NCBI RefSeq assembly: GCF_900168065.1
Contig: NZ_FUZZ01000001.1
Span: 868,001-932,000 of the forward strand
Source of the DNA: Chitinophaga ginsengisegetis
Lineage (GTDB): Bacteria > Bacteroidota > Bacteroidia > Chitinophagales > Chitinophagaceae
Reading direction: 5' to 3'
DNA: 64,000 bases
In this document: positions 24,427 through 33,323 of the stretch, piece after piece
Layout: every line of letters begins with the position of its first letter
Numbering within the stretch: position 1 is the first letter of the stretch
Made by a program: the position numbers and the translations under genes
Notes under the pieces: model-generated
What the model was told of the DNA's origin: nothing
What the model saw: the letters and a program-made list of their open reading frames with translations, nothing else
Database searches by the model: none

Positions 24427-25518
24427 ATGAAACAATTTATCCCGGCATTCCTTTTATGCTTATCAACACTTCTTACACAGGCGCAGGTAACAACTGATAA
24501 TCTTCATAAAACAAAAGTGGACAGCCTGGTACAATCTGCGCTCTCCGTGTTTATGCAGAACAATGCCCGCGTGAGTGCGGAAGTAGGAGTATATACGGGC
24601 GGACAAACCTATATCTACCGTTACAGTAAAACAACACTCCCCGCTCCTAACACACCGTATGAAATTGGTTCTGTTTCCAAAACATTTACCGGCTATTTAC
24701 TGGCAAAAGCGGTAACAGCTAAAAAAGTAAAACTGGATGATGACATCCGTTTTTACCTGAACGGAGACTATCCCAACCTGCAATACAAAGGACGAGCAAT
24801 CCAGCTGAAACACCTGATCGCACACGTTTCCGGCCTGCCCTTCATGCTGCCCGACCATCGTGATCTTTTCCAGCGCCCCGATGATTCCATTCCGGGTGTC
24901 ATCGATAGTTTGCAGCACGATTATTCTATGGGGGCATTTCTTAATGATCTTCACCAGGTACAACTGGATACCGTTCCCGGTTATCATTTCAAATATTCCA
25001 ACGCAGGCGCGCAGCTACTTGGATTCATACTGGAACGCATATACGGCATGTCGTACGCAGAACTGGTGAGAAAATATATTACCCGCCCGCAGCACATGAA
25101 ATACACTACGGCGTCGCTTCCGGATGATGCCGCAAAAGGCTATAATCAGCAGGGCCGTATTATGCCCTACAATCCGCCGATGTTGCTGGCTGCCGGTGGT
25201 ATTTATTCTTCCGTAGCCGACATGCTGCAATACATCCGTTTACACACCGATGAAAGTAACCCGGTAGTGAAATTAACACATCAACCCGCCTGGGGCGACA
25301 TCAACAGCTATGCCATGGGTTTAAGCTGGCAGATGAACAAAACCGGCAACGGTATAAGAAGGATCTGGCAAAGCGGTGGTACGTTTGGATTTTCCAGTTA
25401 CTGCGTGGTATATCCTGAAAAGAATACCGGTATTGTGATATTGACGAACGAAGCGGACCGCACTGCACAAGATGCGTTGAGCGTAGCCGCAGGAAAGATA
25501 TTTGAAGGATTGGAGTAA
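24427..25518 (+). CDS. Beta-lactamase-fold serine hydrolase (class C / AmpH type)
   Basis: A 363-residue exported protein (signal peptide ends near TQAQ20). It carries the SxxK motif S82-V-S-K85 in 'EIGSVSKTFTGYL', the YSN motif in 'FKYSNAGAQLLG' near 187, and the 'QSGGTFGF' triad equivalent near the C-terminus. These define the serine beta-lactamase/DD-peptidase/esterase superfamily. The family includes true AmpC enzymes, peptidases and esterases; without a lactamase-specific signature I call it a serine hydrolase only. It follows the amidohydrolase by about 130 bp and is closed by a strong hairpin. Confidence 0.88.
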   Translation: MKQFIPAFLLCLSTLLTQAQVTTDNLHKTKVDSLVQSALSVFMQNNARVSAEVGVYTGGQTYIYRYSKTTLPAPNTPYEIGSVSKTFTGYLLAKAVTAKKVKLDDDIRFYLNGDYPNLQYKGRAIQLKHLIAHVSGLPFMLPDHRDLFQRPDDSIPGVIDSLQHDYSMGAFLNDLHQVQLDTVPGYHFKYSNAGAQLLGFILERIYGMSYAELVRKYITRPQHMKYTTASLPDDAAKGYNQQGRIMPYNPPMLLAAGGIYSSVADMLQYIRLHTDESNPVVKLTHQPAWGDINSYAMGLSWQMNKTGNGIRRIWQSGGTFGFSSYCVVYPEKNTGIVILTNEADRTAQDALSVAAGKIFEGLE

Positions 25519-25523
25519 AAGTA

Positions 25524-25575
25524 AAAGATCCTTATAAAGAAGTAAACGGTCTTCTTTATAGGGATCTTTATTTAG
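25524..25575. terminator. Intrinsic terminator after the serine hydrolase
   Basis: Nineteen-base arms (25524-25542 with 25551-25569) pair with one G-U position and an eight-base loop, followed by TTTATTTAG. The A-rich left flank could let it work in both directions. Confidence 0.85.
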
Positions 25576-25656
25576 TCCGTACCCCTGTTACCGTTATTTT
25601 TCCCGATTGCATAAACCAAATTCCCGATTCGATTCCTGTGCCCCGCCCCTGCCTGC

Positions 25657-25665
25657 TACCTTTGC
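25657..25665 (+). promoter_or_regulatory. Putative -7 box of the siderophore receptor
   Basis: TACCTTTGC fits the Bacteroidota -7 consensus TAnnTTTG and lies about 58 bp upstream of the receptor start codon. No clear -33 box or Fur-like palindrome was recognised. Confidence 0.5.
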
Positions 25666-25723
25666 TACACTATGTTCGTCTATTGTAGCATTTCCCCTAT
25701 CTCCTAAATATTAAAAACTGATC

Positions 25724-28072
25724 ATGAGAGTTATTGCATTGGCAATGGCATGCCTGTTCTCAGCCCTGTTGAACACGGCTGTTAAGGCGCAGAATCCGGC
25801 GCACGGCGCCATCAAAGGCCGCGTTACGGTGGAAGACGGCACACCGGTTCCCGGTGTGGGCCTTCGACTGAAAGATTCCCGTAAACAAACTACCAGCAAC
25901 GAAAGCGGAACGTATACACTCCGCAATATTACTCCCGGAACTTATGTTGTGGAAGCCTTTATAACCGGTCGTGATGTGATCAGCCGGCCGGTAACCGTAA
26001 CAGCAGGACAAACGGCGGAAGTGGATTTCCAGCTCAGTACTTCCAGGCAAAACCTGCAGGAAGTAATCGTGGCTAGCGGGCGTAATAAATTTGCGAAGAA
26101 AGAAACGGATTACGTAGCGCGCATGCCATTGAAGAACCTGGAAAATCCGCAGGTATACAGCATCATAGGATCCGAACTAATGCAGGAGCAGGTGATCGTG
26201 GATTATAAAGATGCCATCAAAAACGTTGCCGGTGTGAATTCTACTGAAACAGTGGGCAACGGCCGTACCTCCACTATTATCCGCGGTTTCCGTACGCAGA
26301 ACTTCATACGCAATGGCATGACGGCCAACCAGCTGGTAACGGTAGACGTATCCAACCTGGAAAGGATTGAAGTGATCAAAGGCCCTTCCGGCACTCTGTT
26401 TGGCACCGGCGCGGTATCATACGGCGGACTGGTGAACCGCGTGACCAAGAAACCTTTCGACACCTTTAAAACAGACGTTAGCCTGACCGCGGGAAGTTAT
26501 AACCTGAATCGCATCACTGTCGACCTGAACGCCCCGCTGAACAAGGAAAAAACAGCCCTGCTGCGGGTGAACTTCGGCAGGCATGCCCAGGAAAGCTTCC
26601 AGGAAGCAGGCTTCAAAAGAAATTACTTCCTGTCGGCCGCCTTCTCTTACCAGGCCAATGACCGGTTAAGCTTCCTGGTAGACCTTGAAACGTTTCGCAA
26701 CCGCGGAACCCCATCGATCGCTTACCTCAATCCCGCTGCCGGCGTTACCGATTACAAGGAAGCGATGGGCAAGTATTACAAACGCACCTATTACACGAAC
26801 GACCTTATATCTACTTTCCCCGGTTATAACGTGTTCGCACAAATGAATTATAAAATCAACAACAACTGGAACACTACCACTGTATTCTCCACCGGCGGCG
26901 TGAATGCCCGCGAACAATACCAGTTCACCGGCAACTGGCGCCCCGGCACAGACAGCATTACCCGTCAGCTTCAGAAGTATAGCCACAACTACAATACCAT
27001 CCAGCTCCAGCAGAACCTGAATGGTACTTTCCATACCGGTTCAATCAAACACCGCGTACTGGTGGGACTGGATTACCTGGCCGATATCACCCAGCCAACC
27101 TATACTTCCCGCTTCATCCTCGATACCGTGAGCGCTGCTGCACCCACCAGCTTCCTGATGATGGAAAAAATTTATCCGCTGTTCCCTGCTCCCACTGCCC
27201 AGGCGAATAACTTCTACAAAAGTCATCTTGACCGCTACGGCGTATACGCTTCAGATGTGATCAATTTTACGGATCGCCTGCTGCTTATGCTAAGTCTTCG
27301 CTGGGATAAAGTGGATAACCAGGGTACCACCAACCTGCTGAACGGCAATGTAACCGGCCGTTACAGCAAATCATCTTTCTCTCCCAAGTTCGGTGCGGTA
27401 TACCAATTGATCAAAGACCAGCTGTCTGTTTTCGCCAACTACCAGAACGGCTTTACTTACAGCGCCCAAACGGATAAACAAGGCAACCTCTTCAAACCGG
27501 AACAGGCCAATCAATGGGAAGGCGGCGTGAAAGCAGAGCTGTTGCAGAGCAAATTAAACGTTACCCTCAGCGCTTACGACATCAGCGTAACCGATAAGCT
27601 GCGCTCAAATCCTGAAGACCCGGCCTTCTCTATTCAGGATGGAACGCAGAAAAGCAAGGGCTTTGAAGCCGAAGTGATCGCCAACCCATTCCCTGGCCTC
27701 AACATTACAGCCGGTTACGGCTTCAATGAAAGCGAGATCACCAAAGCCAGTGCCAACGTGGGCAAACGGCCTGCGCGCTCCGGCGGTAAACACATGGCCA
27801 ACACCTGGATCAGCTACCGGCTGGTGAAAGGGAAACTACAGGGCCTGGGCATCGGCGGCGGCGTGTTTTACAACAGCGAAACTCCTTTTGATGACGCCAA
27901 TACATTATTCTTCCCTGCCTATGCGCTGGTAAACAGCACCGTGTTCTACGACCGGCCCGGTTACCGCATCGGCATAAAGCTGGATAACGTTTCAAATACC
28001 ATGTATTGGGGCCCGTGGGGCGAGCCGCAACCGCCACGCAATTACGCGGTAAACCTCGTGATCAAATTATAG
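25724..28072 (+). CDS. TonB-dependent siderophore receptor with N-terminal carboxypeptidase-like domain
   Basis: A 782-residue receptor. The signal peptide is followed by a carboxypeptidase-regulatory-like domain (~28-108: 'IKGRVTVEDGTPVPGVGLRL', 'GTYTLRNITPGTYVVEAF'). A plug domain (~125-260) has 'GRTSTIIRGFRTQNFIRNG', 'IEVIKGPSGTLFGTG' and 'GGLVNRVTKKP', and a barrel ends in 'NYAVNLVIKL'. These plug motifs are those of FhuA/FpvA-type ferric-siderophore receptors. The PepSY membrane protein directly downstream supports iron uptake, because such proteins are commonly paired with siderophore receptors. Regulation by iron is likely but no operator was identified. Confidence 0.92.
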   Translation: MRVIALAMACLFSALLNTAVKAQNPAHGAIKGRVTVEDGTPVPGVGLRLKDSRKQTTSNESGTYTLRNITPGTYVVEAFITGRDVISRPVTVTAGQTAEVDFQLSTSRQNLQEVIVASGRNKFAKKETDYVARMPLKNLENPQVYSIIGSELMQEQVIVDYKDAIKNVAGVNSTETVGNGRTSTIIRGFRTQNFIRNGMTANQLVTVDVSNLERIEVIKGPSGTLFGTGAVSYGGLVNRVTKKPFDTFKTDVSLTAGSYNLNRITVDLNAPLNKEKTALLRVNFGRHAQESFQEAGFKRNYFLSAAFSYQANDRLSFLVDLETFRNRGTPSIAYLNPAAGVTDYKEAMGKYYKRTYYTNDLISTFPGYNVFAQMNYKINNNWNTTTVFSTGGVNAREQYQFTGNWRPGTDSITRQLQKYSHNYNTIQLQQNLNGTFHTGSIKHRVLVGLDYLADITQPTYTSRFILDTVSAAAPTSFLMMEKIYPLFPAPTAQANNFYKSHLDRYGVYASDVINFTDRLLLMLSLRWDKVDNQGTTNLLNGNVTGRYSKSSFSPKFGAVYQLIKDQLSVFANYQNGFTYSAQTDKQGNLFKPEQANQWEGGVKAELLQSKLNVTLSAYDISVTDKLRSNPEDPAFSIQDGTQKSKGFEAEVIANPFPGLNITAGYGFNESEITKASANVGKRPARSGGKHMANTWISYRLVKGKLQGLGIGGGVFYNSETPFDDANTLFFPAYALVNSTVFYDRPGYRIGIKLDNVSNTMYWGPWGEPQPPRNYAVNLVIKL

Positions 28073-28095
28073 GACTTCCAACCATTCATACATCC

Positions 28096-28123
28096 ATGAA
28101 AGCACGGTTCGCTGTGCTTTCAT
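28096..28123 (+). terminator. Hairpin between siderophore receptor and PepSY gene
   Basis: A 10-bp perfect stem (28096-28105 with 28114-28123) with an eight-base loop is followed by TTTATATTTT. It stands between the two genes 15 bp before the second start, so it could attenuate expression of the PepSY gene rather than fully end the transcript. Confidence 0.7.
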
Positions 28124-28138
28124 TTTATATTTTAACAC

Positions 28139-29299
28139 ATGCGCATCAAAAAAATATTCGGTTGGCTGCATCTTTGGCTGGGACTCATTTCCGGGATCAT
28201 TGTATTCATCATTTCCATTACCGGCGCCATCTACTCCTGGGAACCGGAATTGTCTGCATACACAGCGCCCTATCACCATGTAACCCCGCAGAACCGCCCG
28301 TTCCAGTCAGTAACCGCCATCCGCGCAGCGGGAGAAGCCAGTATGGGCGGAGAAAAGGCGTTCCGCATCCTGTACCAGGGGAAAGACAAAGCCGCCGTAG
28401 TCCAGTTCTTCCAAAAGAAACCGTATCACTACTACAACGTATACGTAAACCCCTATACAGCCCAGGTGCAGAAAGTACTCAACCGCGACGATGAATTCTT
28501 TCATTTTATCCTGAACGGCCACATGTACCTGTGGCTGCCTCACGACATCGGCGGTGCGATAGTCGGATACAGTACACTGGTTTTCTTTCTGATGCTCGTA
28601 ACAGGCATTGTGCTGTGGTGGCCGCGCAACAAAGGACGCCGGAAAGTCAGCTTCCGCATCAAGCTGGATGCTTCGCCAAAACGGCTGAACTATGACCTCC
28701 ATAATGTGCTGGGTTTTTACGCCAGCTGGATCATTGTTTTCGCCGCATTAACGGGATTGGTATGGAGCTTCACCTGGATGGCGCAGGCAGAGTTCTGGGT
28801 ATTCAGCGGTGGCCAAAAAAGACCGGGCGCAGTACCCATGAAATCCGATAATCATGCGCCAGTGAAAGACAGCACCGCCATCAACCAGGTGTTTGCCACC
28901 TTCATGGCCCGTTACCCGCAGGCCGCAGGCTACAGTATTTCCATGCCCGCCAACGATTCTGCAGTTATCATTACCAGGGCCTATCCCAGCCGCCACCAGT
29001 TTTATAACGCAGACTACCTCTATTTCGATCAGCATACCAGCCGGGAAATCACCCCTCCCTATCTTGGTAAATACAAAGACGCAACCGTGGCAGAAAAAGC
29101 CGTGCGCATGAACTACGACATCCATGTGGGCAGCATCGCCGGGCTCCCCGGGCGGATCCTGATGTTCTTTGCCGCCCTGATAGCCGCCTCTTTGCCCGTT
29201 ACCGGCTTCCTCATCTGGTGGGGAAGAAAAAAGAAATCAACACCCAGGCGTCCCATAAAAAAAGAAAGCGTCAAAAATTTCCATACTGCACCACGTTAA
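28139..29299 (+). CDS. PepSY-associated membrane protein (ferric-siderophore reductase-like)
   Basis: A 386-residue inner-membrane protein with an N-terminal 'RIKKIFGWLHLWLGLISGII' start and four membrane segments (about residues 10-35, 140-162, 190-212 and 335-360). The two loops between them are large, with PepSY-like character. Conserved histidines lie in the membrane segments ('WLHLWLG', 'DLHNVLGF', 'NYDIHVGSIAG'). Proteins of this group are linked to reduction of siderophore-bound iron with haem as electron carrier. It sits directly behind a siderophore receptor and ends before a 22-bp inverted repeat. Confidence 0.88.
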   Translation: MRIKKIFGWLHLWLGLISGIIVFIISITGAIYSWEPELSAYTAPYHHVTPQNRPFQSVTAIRAAGEASMGGEKAFRILYQGKDKAAVVQFFQKKPYHYYNVYVNPYTAQVQKVLNRDDEFFHFILNGHMYLWLPHDIGGAIVGYSTLVFFLMLVTGIVLWWPRNKGRRKVSFRIKLDASPKRLNYDLHNVLGFYASWIIVFAALTGLVWSFTWMAQAEFWVFSGGQKRPGAVPMKSDNHAPVKDSTAINQVFATFMARYPQAAGYSISMPANDSAVIITRAYPSRHQFYNADYLYFDQHTSREITPPYLGKYKDATVAEKAVRMNYDIHVGSIAGLPGRILMFFAALIAASLPVTGFLIWWGRKKKSTPRRPIKKESVKNFHTAPR

Positions 29300-29310
29300 T
29301 CCGGGTTGCT

Positions 29311-29365
29311 CATTTTTCCAGTTTAAAAAGACCAGTAACCCACGTCTTTTAAAACTGGAAAAATG
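29311..29365. terminator. Terminator-like inverted repeat after the PepSY gene
   Basis: Twenty-two-base arms (29311-29332 and 29344-29365) match at 21 positions around an 11-base loop, twelve bp beyond the stop codon. The arms carry A/T-rich outer ends, so it may act on either strand. The rest of the gap up to 29515 shows no other clear element. Confidence 0.75.
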
Positions 29366-29514
29366 TCTCTTACCTGCGAATCTTTTTAGTCTTATCAAAC
29401 AGGAAGTTGTAACTTCATTAACGAATAATAAGACGCCTCAGCACTTGTCTGAATAAGACATTGTGATACAAGAAAAGTAGCAACCGTGTAAATTCCCACT
29501 TAACTGATACCGTT

Positions 29515-30009
29515 ATGAAAACACTGCTCTTTCTGTTCCTGCTGCTTCCCCTGATCTCATCAGGCTTTGCCGCAGATACCGTTCCCTACTTCTACCTCAC
29601 TCCTACAGACGCCGCAAAAATACTGGGCCAGAGCGCACTGCTTACCCTGAAGTCGGAAAAACAGGAGCGCGACGCCCTGAAGTACCGCTGTGCTTTTACG
29701 GCCGTGGAATCGGACCCTGTTTCCGGGGAAACCGGTCATGTATACTACAACTACGAACAGTACAGGTCTGTAGCTGCCGCGCAAAAAACTTACACCGGCA
29801 TCCTCGATGATAACCGCCGCAATGGCAACATCCAGCTGCTCAACAATACCGGCGACGAAGGCTTCTTTCAAAGCGACAGCAACAACTTCCAGCTGATCAT
29901 GGTAAGAAAGAAAGATAAAATTATCAGGATGAAAGTAAATAAGGTGACCAGTACCACTTCTTTAACAGCATTGAAAGAAACCGTTAACAGGATAGCGGCT
30001 ACTTTGTAA
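29515..30009 (+). CDS. Secreted protein of unknown function
   Basis: A 164-residue product with a signal peptide (MKTLLFLFLLLPLISSGFAAD). The mature part has alternating beta/alpha character ('RCAFTAVESD', 'GHVYYNYEQYRSVAAAQKTY', 'FQLIMVRKKDKIIRMKVNK') and no cysteines or enzyme motif beyond one Cys. It is set apart from the siderophore cluster by an inverted repeat, so co-transcription is uncertain. Family not recognised. Confidence 0.6.
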   Translation: MKTLLFLFLLLPLISSGFAADTVPYFYLTPTDAAKILGQSALLTLKSEKQERDALKYRCAFTAVESDPVSGETGHVYYNYEQYRSVAAAQKTYTGILDDNRRNGNIQLLNNTGDEGFFQSDSNNFQLIMVRKKDKIIRMKVNKVTSTTSLTALKETVNRIAATL

Positions 30010-30130
30010 CTACCCGGACAAATTCTCCATTCGAAATTACGCATCGGTGGAAGTGCATAAAAATAAACATGCCGCTTTTGCCGCTTTTTGCCGGATTATG
30101 TCGTAATCCGTCCGGTCAGAACCGGTCATA

Positions 30131-30229
30131 GTGTATGGGGAGTGTATTGGAAGTGTATGATGAGTGTATGGTGAGTGTATGGGAACAGTATGGGGAGTGT
30201 ATAGGGACTGTATGGGAACTGTATAGGGA
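30131..30229. repeat. Nine degenerate 11-bp tandem repeats (GTGTATGGGGA)
   Basis: Nine consecutive 11-base units vary around GTGTATGGGGA; all keep the central GTAT core and differ mainly in the last four bases and first two. There is no ORF with a start and family match across it. It occupies the 345-bp gene-free interval between 30009 and 30355. Confidence 0.9.
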
Positions 30230-30252
30230 ATACGACACATAGACGAGTCCTA

Positions 30253-30300
30253 AGTATCTGAGAAGTATCCAAGAAGTATCGGAGAAGTATCCGGGAAGTA
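30253..30300. repeat. Four 11-bp tandem repeats (AGTATCCGAGA type) next to the first array
   Basis: Four units of AGTATCnnnGA (three variable bases after AGTATC) follow the first array after 23 bp, ending in a partial fifth AGTA. It has the same 11-bp period and shares the GTAT core with the first array, but has a different 3' half. Confidence 0.88.
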
Positions 30301-30313
30301 AGAAACATCTATA

Positions 30314-30345
30314 AAAGGGACTGGTACAAAAACACCAGTCCCTTT
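30314..30345. terminator. Bidirectional terminator after the TlpA-like gene
   Basis: A 12-bp perfect stem AAAGGGACTGGT / ACCAGTCCCTTT with an eight-base loop lies just downstream of the TlpA-like stop on the minus strand. The A/T outer ends give a U-tract in both directions. Confidence 0.88.
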
Positions 30346-30354
30346 ATTATTTCA

Positions 30355-31791
30355 TCAGGAAGCTTTAAGGGCATCGTTTATTCTTGTTACTGTTTTCTCT
30401 TCACTTGGCCGGGGAGCATCATTATCAAATACTTTTCCCTGCTTATCAATGATCATATAACGCGGCACCCCGCTGATGTTGAACAATTGCGCCACACGCC
30501 CCTTTCCGCCGTTGTCAGACAACAGGTGAATACCTTCTATCTTGTCATCATCAATTGCTTTTCTCCAGGCACTGGCACTCTCATCTATGCTGATGTAAAG
30601 AAATACCACGTCCTTATTATCTTCAAACCGCTTGTGCAATGCAGGTGCAGCGTCCTTCATCTGTGCCCGGCAGGGAGCGCACCAACTGGCCCAGAAATCG
30701 ATATACACCACTTTACCTTTAAAATCGGCCAGGGAAACATCTTTTCCTGTCAGGTCCTTTATGGTGAAAGCTGGCGGCACCTGTCCTACACTAACAGCTG
30801 CCAGCCTGCCATACAAGGCTTTCAGGGCAGTGCCTCCTGCATCACTTTTACTGTAATTTTCGAGATAGTCATCCAGTACACCTTTCCGGGCGCTGACATC
30901 GGTAGCGCTATTGAGCAAATTTTCCATAGCCCACGGTAACACTCTTTCCATGATGGCAGGATACTTCTTATACTTTTCTTTCTGGATTTCATACATACTC
31001 AATAATTTATCACCTCTCTCCATCGGCTCATCAAATTTGTGCTGGTCCATCCGGGTTTTATCCAGCAGCAGGGAAGGATAGGAATAATTAAGTAATTTAA
31101 TATAGTTTGGATTAACGAGCCATTTTTCTTCCAGTTTAATTTTATTGACGTACGACCAGTAACCGGAAGGCAACCAATCAGATTTCTTTTTTTGCTTAAC
31201 CATCTGCAAAAGCCCTGGAACGCTGATCAATCCTGATAAATTATAAGCATAGTCAGAAGCCTGTGCATAGTTATAAAAAGCAGGGCTAAGTACTTTCTTA
31301 TTTTGCGCTAACAGGGCCTCTTGTTTGGCATATACATTATTGTAAAATGCAGTAAAACTATTTGGTGTGGTGGTACTGTCGAGTTTATTCCAGTCTGTTG
31401 CAAAAATACTATTCAGCTTATTTAATATTTCAGAATTTTTTGCCCTTGTACCGCTAAATGCAAGGGTGGAATCTTTTTTAGCGGCATCATAGCTCAGTTC
31501 CAGGCTATCGCCGGGCTCCACAAAAACCGCTACCGACGTCCGGTTGGTATAAAACGTTATCTCCAGCGGGTGAGCGAGATCAAACTGAAACTTCACTTTA
31601 TGATCACTTCCTGGCTTAGCCTTAAGATGCATTTCTGCCTGCGGAAACACGGAATAATCAAAGCTATGGAGCCCCCATGATGCAGTGTCTTTTTCAAGGC
31701 CATCTACTTTTGCGATGATCGTTGTTTTTTTCTGTGCCTGTAATCCGGCGGATGCTGCACTAAGCAGACAGATGAAAAATAATTTTCTCAT
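30355..31791 (-). CDS. TlpA-like thiol-disulfide oxidoreductase
   Basis: A 478-residue secreted protein. An N-terminal beta-rich domain (~20-125) is followed by a helical middle region and a C-terminal thioredoxin fold (~340-475) with the active site WASWCAPC near residue 370. The C-terminal cis-Pro region is 'ISGVPRYMIIDKQG'. Such proteins reduce or isomerise disulfides in the periplasm. The N-terminal extension of this type is common in Bacteroidota TlpA proteins found beside SusC/SusD. Here it is the last gene of a sigma-FecR-SusC-SusD-TlpA locus, 57 bp after SusD. Confidence 0.9.
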   Translation of the reverse strand: MRKLFFICLLSAASAGLQAQKKTTIIAKVDGLEKDTASWGLHSFDYSVFPQAEMHLKAKPGSDHKVKFQFDLAHPLEITFYTNRTSVAVFVEPGDSLELSYDAAKKDSTLAFSGTRAKNSEILNKLNSIFATDWNKLDSTTTPNSFTAFYNNVYAKQEALLAQNKKVLSPAFYNYAQASDYAYNLSGLISVPGLLQMVKQKKKSDWLPSGYWSYVNKIKLEEKWLVNPNYIKLLNYSYPSLLLDKTRMDQHKFDEPMERGDKLLSMYEIQKEKYKKYPAIMERVLPWAMENLLNSATDVSARKGVLDDYLENYSKSDAGGTALKALYGRLAAVSVGQVPPAFTIKDLTGKDVSLADFKGKVVYIDFWASWCAPCRAQMKDAAPALHKRFEDNKDVVFLYISIDESASAWRKAIDDDKIEGIHLLSDNGGKGRVAQLFNISGVPRYMIIDKQGKVFDNDAPRPSEEKTVTRINDALKAS

Positions 31792-31848
31792 TTGATTGTA
31801 TTTATACTTTTGTTATTTAAAAAGATATAGCCCACTTTCCTATAGTGG

Positions 31849-33312
31849 TTAAGGGTTTTGCTCCATACCAGGATTGCTGTTAATAATATATAGCGGAAAA
31901 CGAAGTGTAAGCCGTTCGGGTTTTAATGTATACGTATTCTGGAGTACCCCGCTCATGTTATAAACAATGTGGGTACTGCCTACCGTTGATTTATAAACAG
32001 GATCAACAGAAAGACGGCGCATATCAAACCAGCGGTATCCTTCCAATGCAAACTCCCTGATTCTTTCTTCCAAAATAAATTTTGTCAGCGCTGTTTGATC
32101 AGCAGCAATAGCAGCAGGAATAACTGCTTCAGCAGCCGGCATCCTTTTTTGCCGAAATGCTTCCATATCGGTAACCGCTCCGGCAATGTTATTGAGCCGG
32201 GCCTTACATTCTGCCCTTAACAGGTAGATATCGGGCACACCTGCGCCCAGGTTGGTGAATCCTCTTCCCCATCCTCTCAGCATTCCTCTGGGATACGTTT
32301 CTGTAAACACCAGTAAGGGATAAGGAGATAGAAACTGTAACCGGAAATCACCGGCAGTATATAAGGAAGCCGTTGCAGCATTGATCACCACACCAGATAT
32401 ATATTGCGTATAGTAGTTAAGCGACTGACGGAGATAAAGCACTTCCTGGTCGTTGTACAAGCTGGTTCTTGCCGGCCCGAAGAATGGACTGATGGGGGTA
32501 AAAGCGCCTCCTGCAGATAACTCTTTCTGAAAATCATATAATCCTACCGGTATACTGGCGCCTGATAAATCATTTACAGCAGCATCAAGATGGATGAGCG
32601 CTTTGTCGAATTGCCCCATGAACACATATACTTTACCCAACAACGCTTCTCCTGCGGCTTTCGACATCCGTATGCGGTTGGTGAGCTGCGCAGGCAGATA
32701 GGGTAATGCACGGGTCAGGTCATCAACAATAAAATCATAGATCTCCTTCACCGTTGCACGGGTAAATTTTGTTTGCGTTACATCGGCCACCGTAACTTTA
32801 GGTACACCAGGATCAGTAGCAGCAGTAGCGGCATTATAAGGCTTACCATAATAATTGATCAGCATAAAATAACACCATGCCCTGCCGCCCAGCGCTTCCG
32901 CCAGGATAGATTGCTTTTGCGCCTCTTCTCCCTCTTTTGAATCCATCACTTCATTGATGATCTTATTGTATACATACACATTTCTCATGAGGGTTGTTAA
33001 TTCAGAGGTATTGTCTGATGGGAGATATATATCAGCTTCCCATCTGAATGCTTTCTCATCGCTTAATATGGAATTAGCGCCGGAAAAATGGGGCATTACC
33101 GCCGCCACTTCATCTCCCAAAGCATATTGAGGTAACAATGGATTAGTGGAAAGACTGGTGCCATTTAAAAGCAGGTTATAGTCTGCTGTTTTTTCAGCAA
33201 TCAGTTTTCCTTTAGGATTGATTTCAAGAAAATCCTTTTTACAGGCAACCAGCCCCACAACTAACAGCAATCCGGGTAATAGCTTTTGGATACTTTTATT
33301 TACACGCAGCAT
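31849..33312 (-). CDS. SusD/RagB-family nutrient-binding lipoprotein
   Basis: A 487-residue lipoprotein with lipobox VACKKD near residue 23. It carries the SusD pattern 'FLEINPKGKL', 'YNLLLNGTSLS' and an interior helical TPR-like body. The C-terminal part has 'YLLRAECKARLNNIAGAVTDMEAFRQKRM' (broken here by the missing last residues) and 'EERIREFALEGYRWFDMRRL', the SusD hallmark. It caps the barrel of the SusC partner and captures the ligand at the cell surface. It directly follows SusC (11-bp gap). Confidence 0.92.
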   Translation of the reverse strand: MLRVNKSIQKLLPGLLLVVGLVACKKDFLEINPKGKLIAEKTADYNLLLNGTSLSTNPLLPQYALGDEVAAVMPHFSGANSILSDEKAFRWEADIYLPSDNTSELTTLMRNVYVYNKIINEVMDSKEGEEAQKQSILAEALGGRAWCYFMLINYYGKPYNAATAATDPGVPKVTVADVTQTKFTRATVKEIYDFIVDDLTRALPYLPAQLTNRIRMSKAAGEALLGKVYVFMGQFDKALIHLDAAVNDLSGASIPVGLYDFQKELSAGGAFTPISPFFGPARTSLYNDQEVLYLRQSLNYYTQYISGVVINAATASLYTAGDFRLQFLSPYPLLVFTETYPRGMLRGWGRGFTNLGAGVPDIYLLRAECKARLNNIAGAVTDMEAFRQKRMPAAEAVIPAAIAADQTALTKFILEERIREFALEGYRWFDMRRLSVDPVYKSTVGSTHIVYNMSGVLQNTYTLKPERLTLRFPLYIINSNPGMEQNP

Positions 33313-33323
33313 TGTAGTAATTT

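Noticed and set aside
24427..25518. Calling the serine hydrolase a beta-lactamase
   Set aside because: SxxK, YSN and the GGT triad are shared by peptidases and esterases of the same fold.
30131..30300. Repeats considered as a CRISPR array
   Set aside because: Units are 11 bp in direct tandem without spacers, and no cas gene is present.
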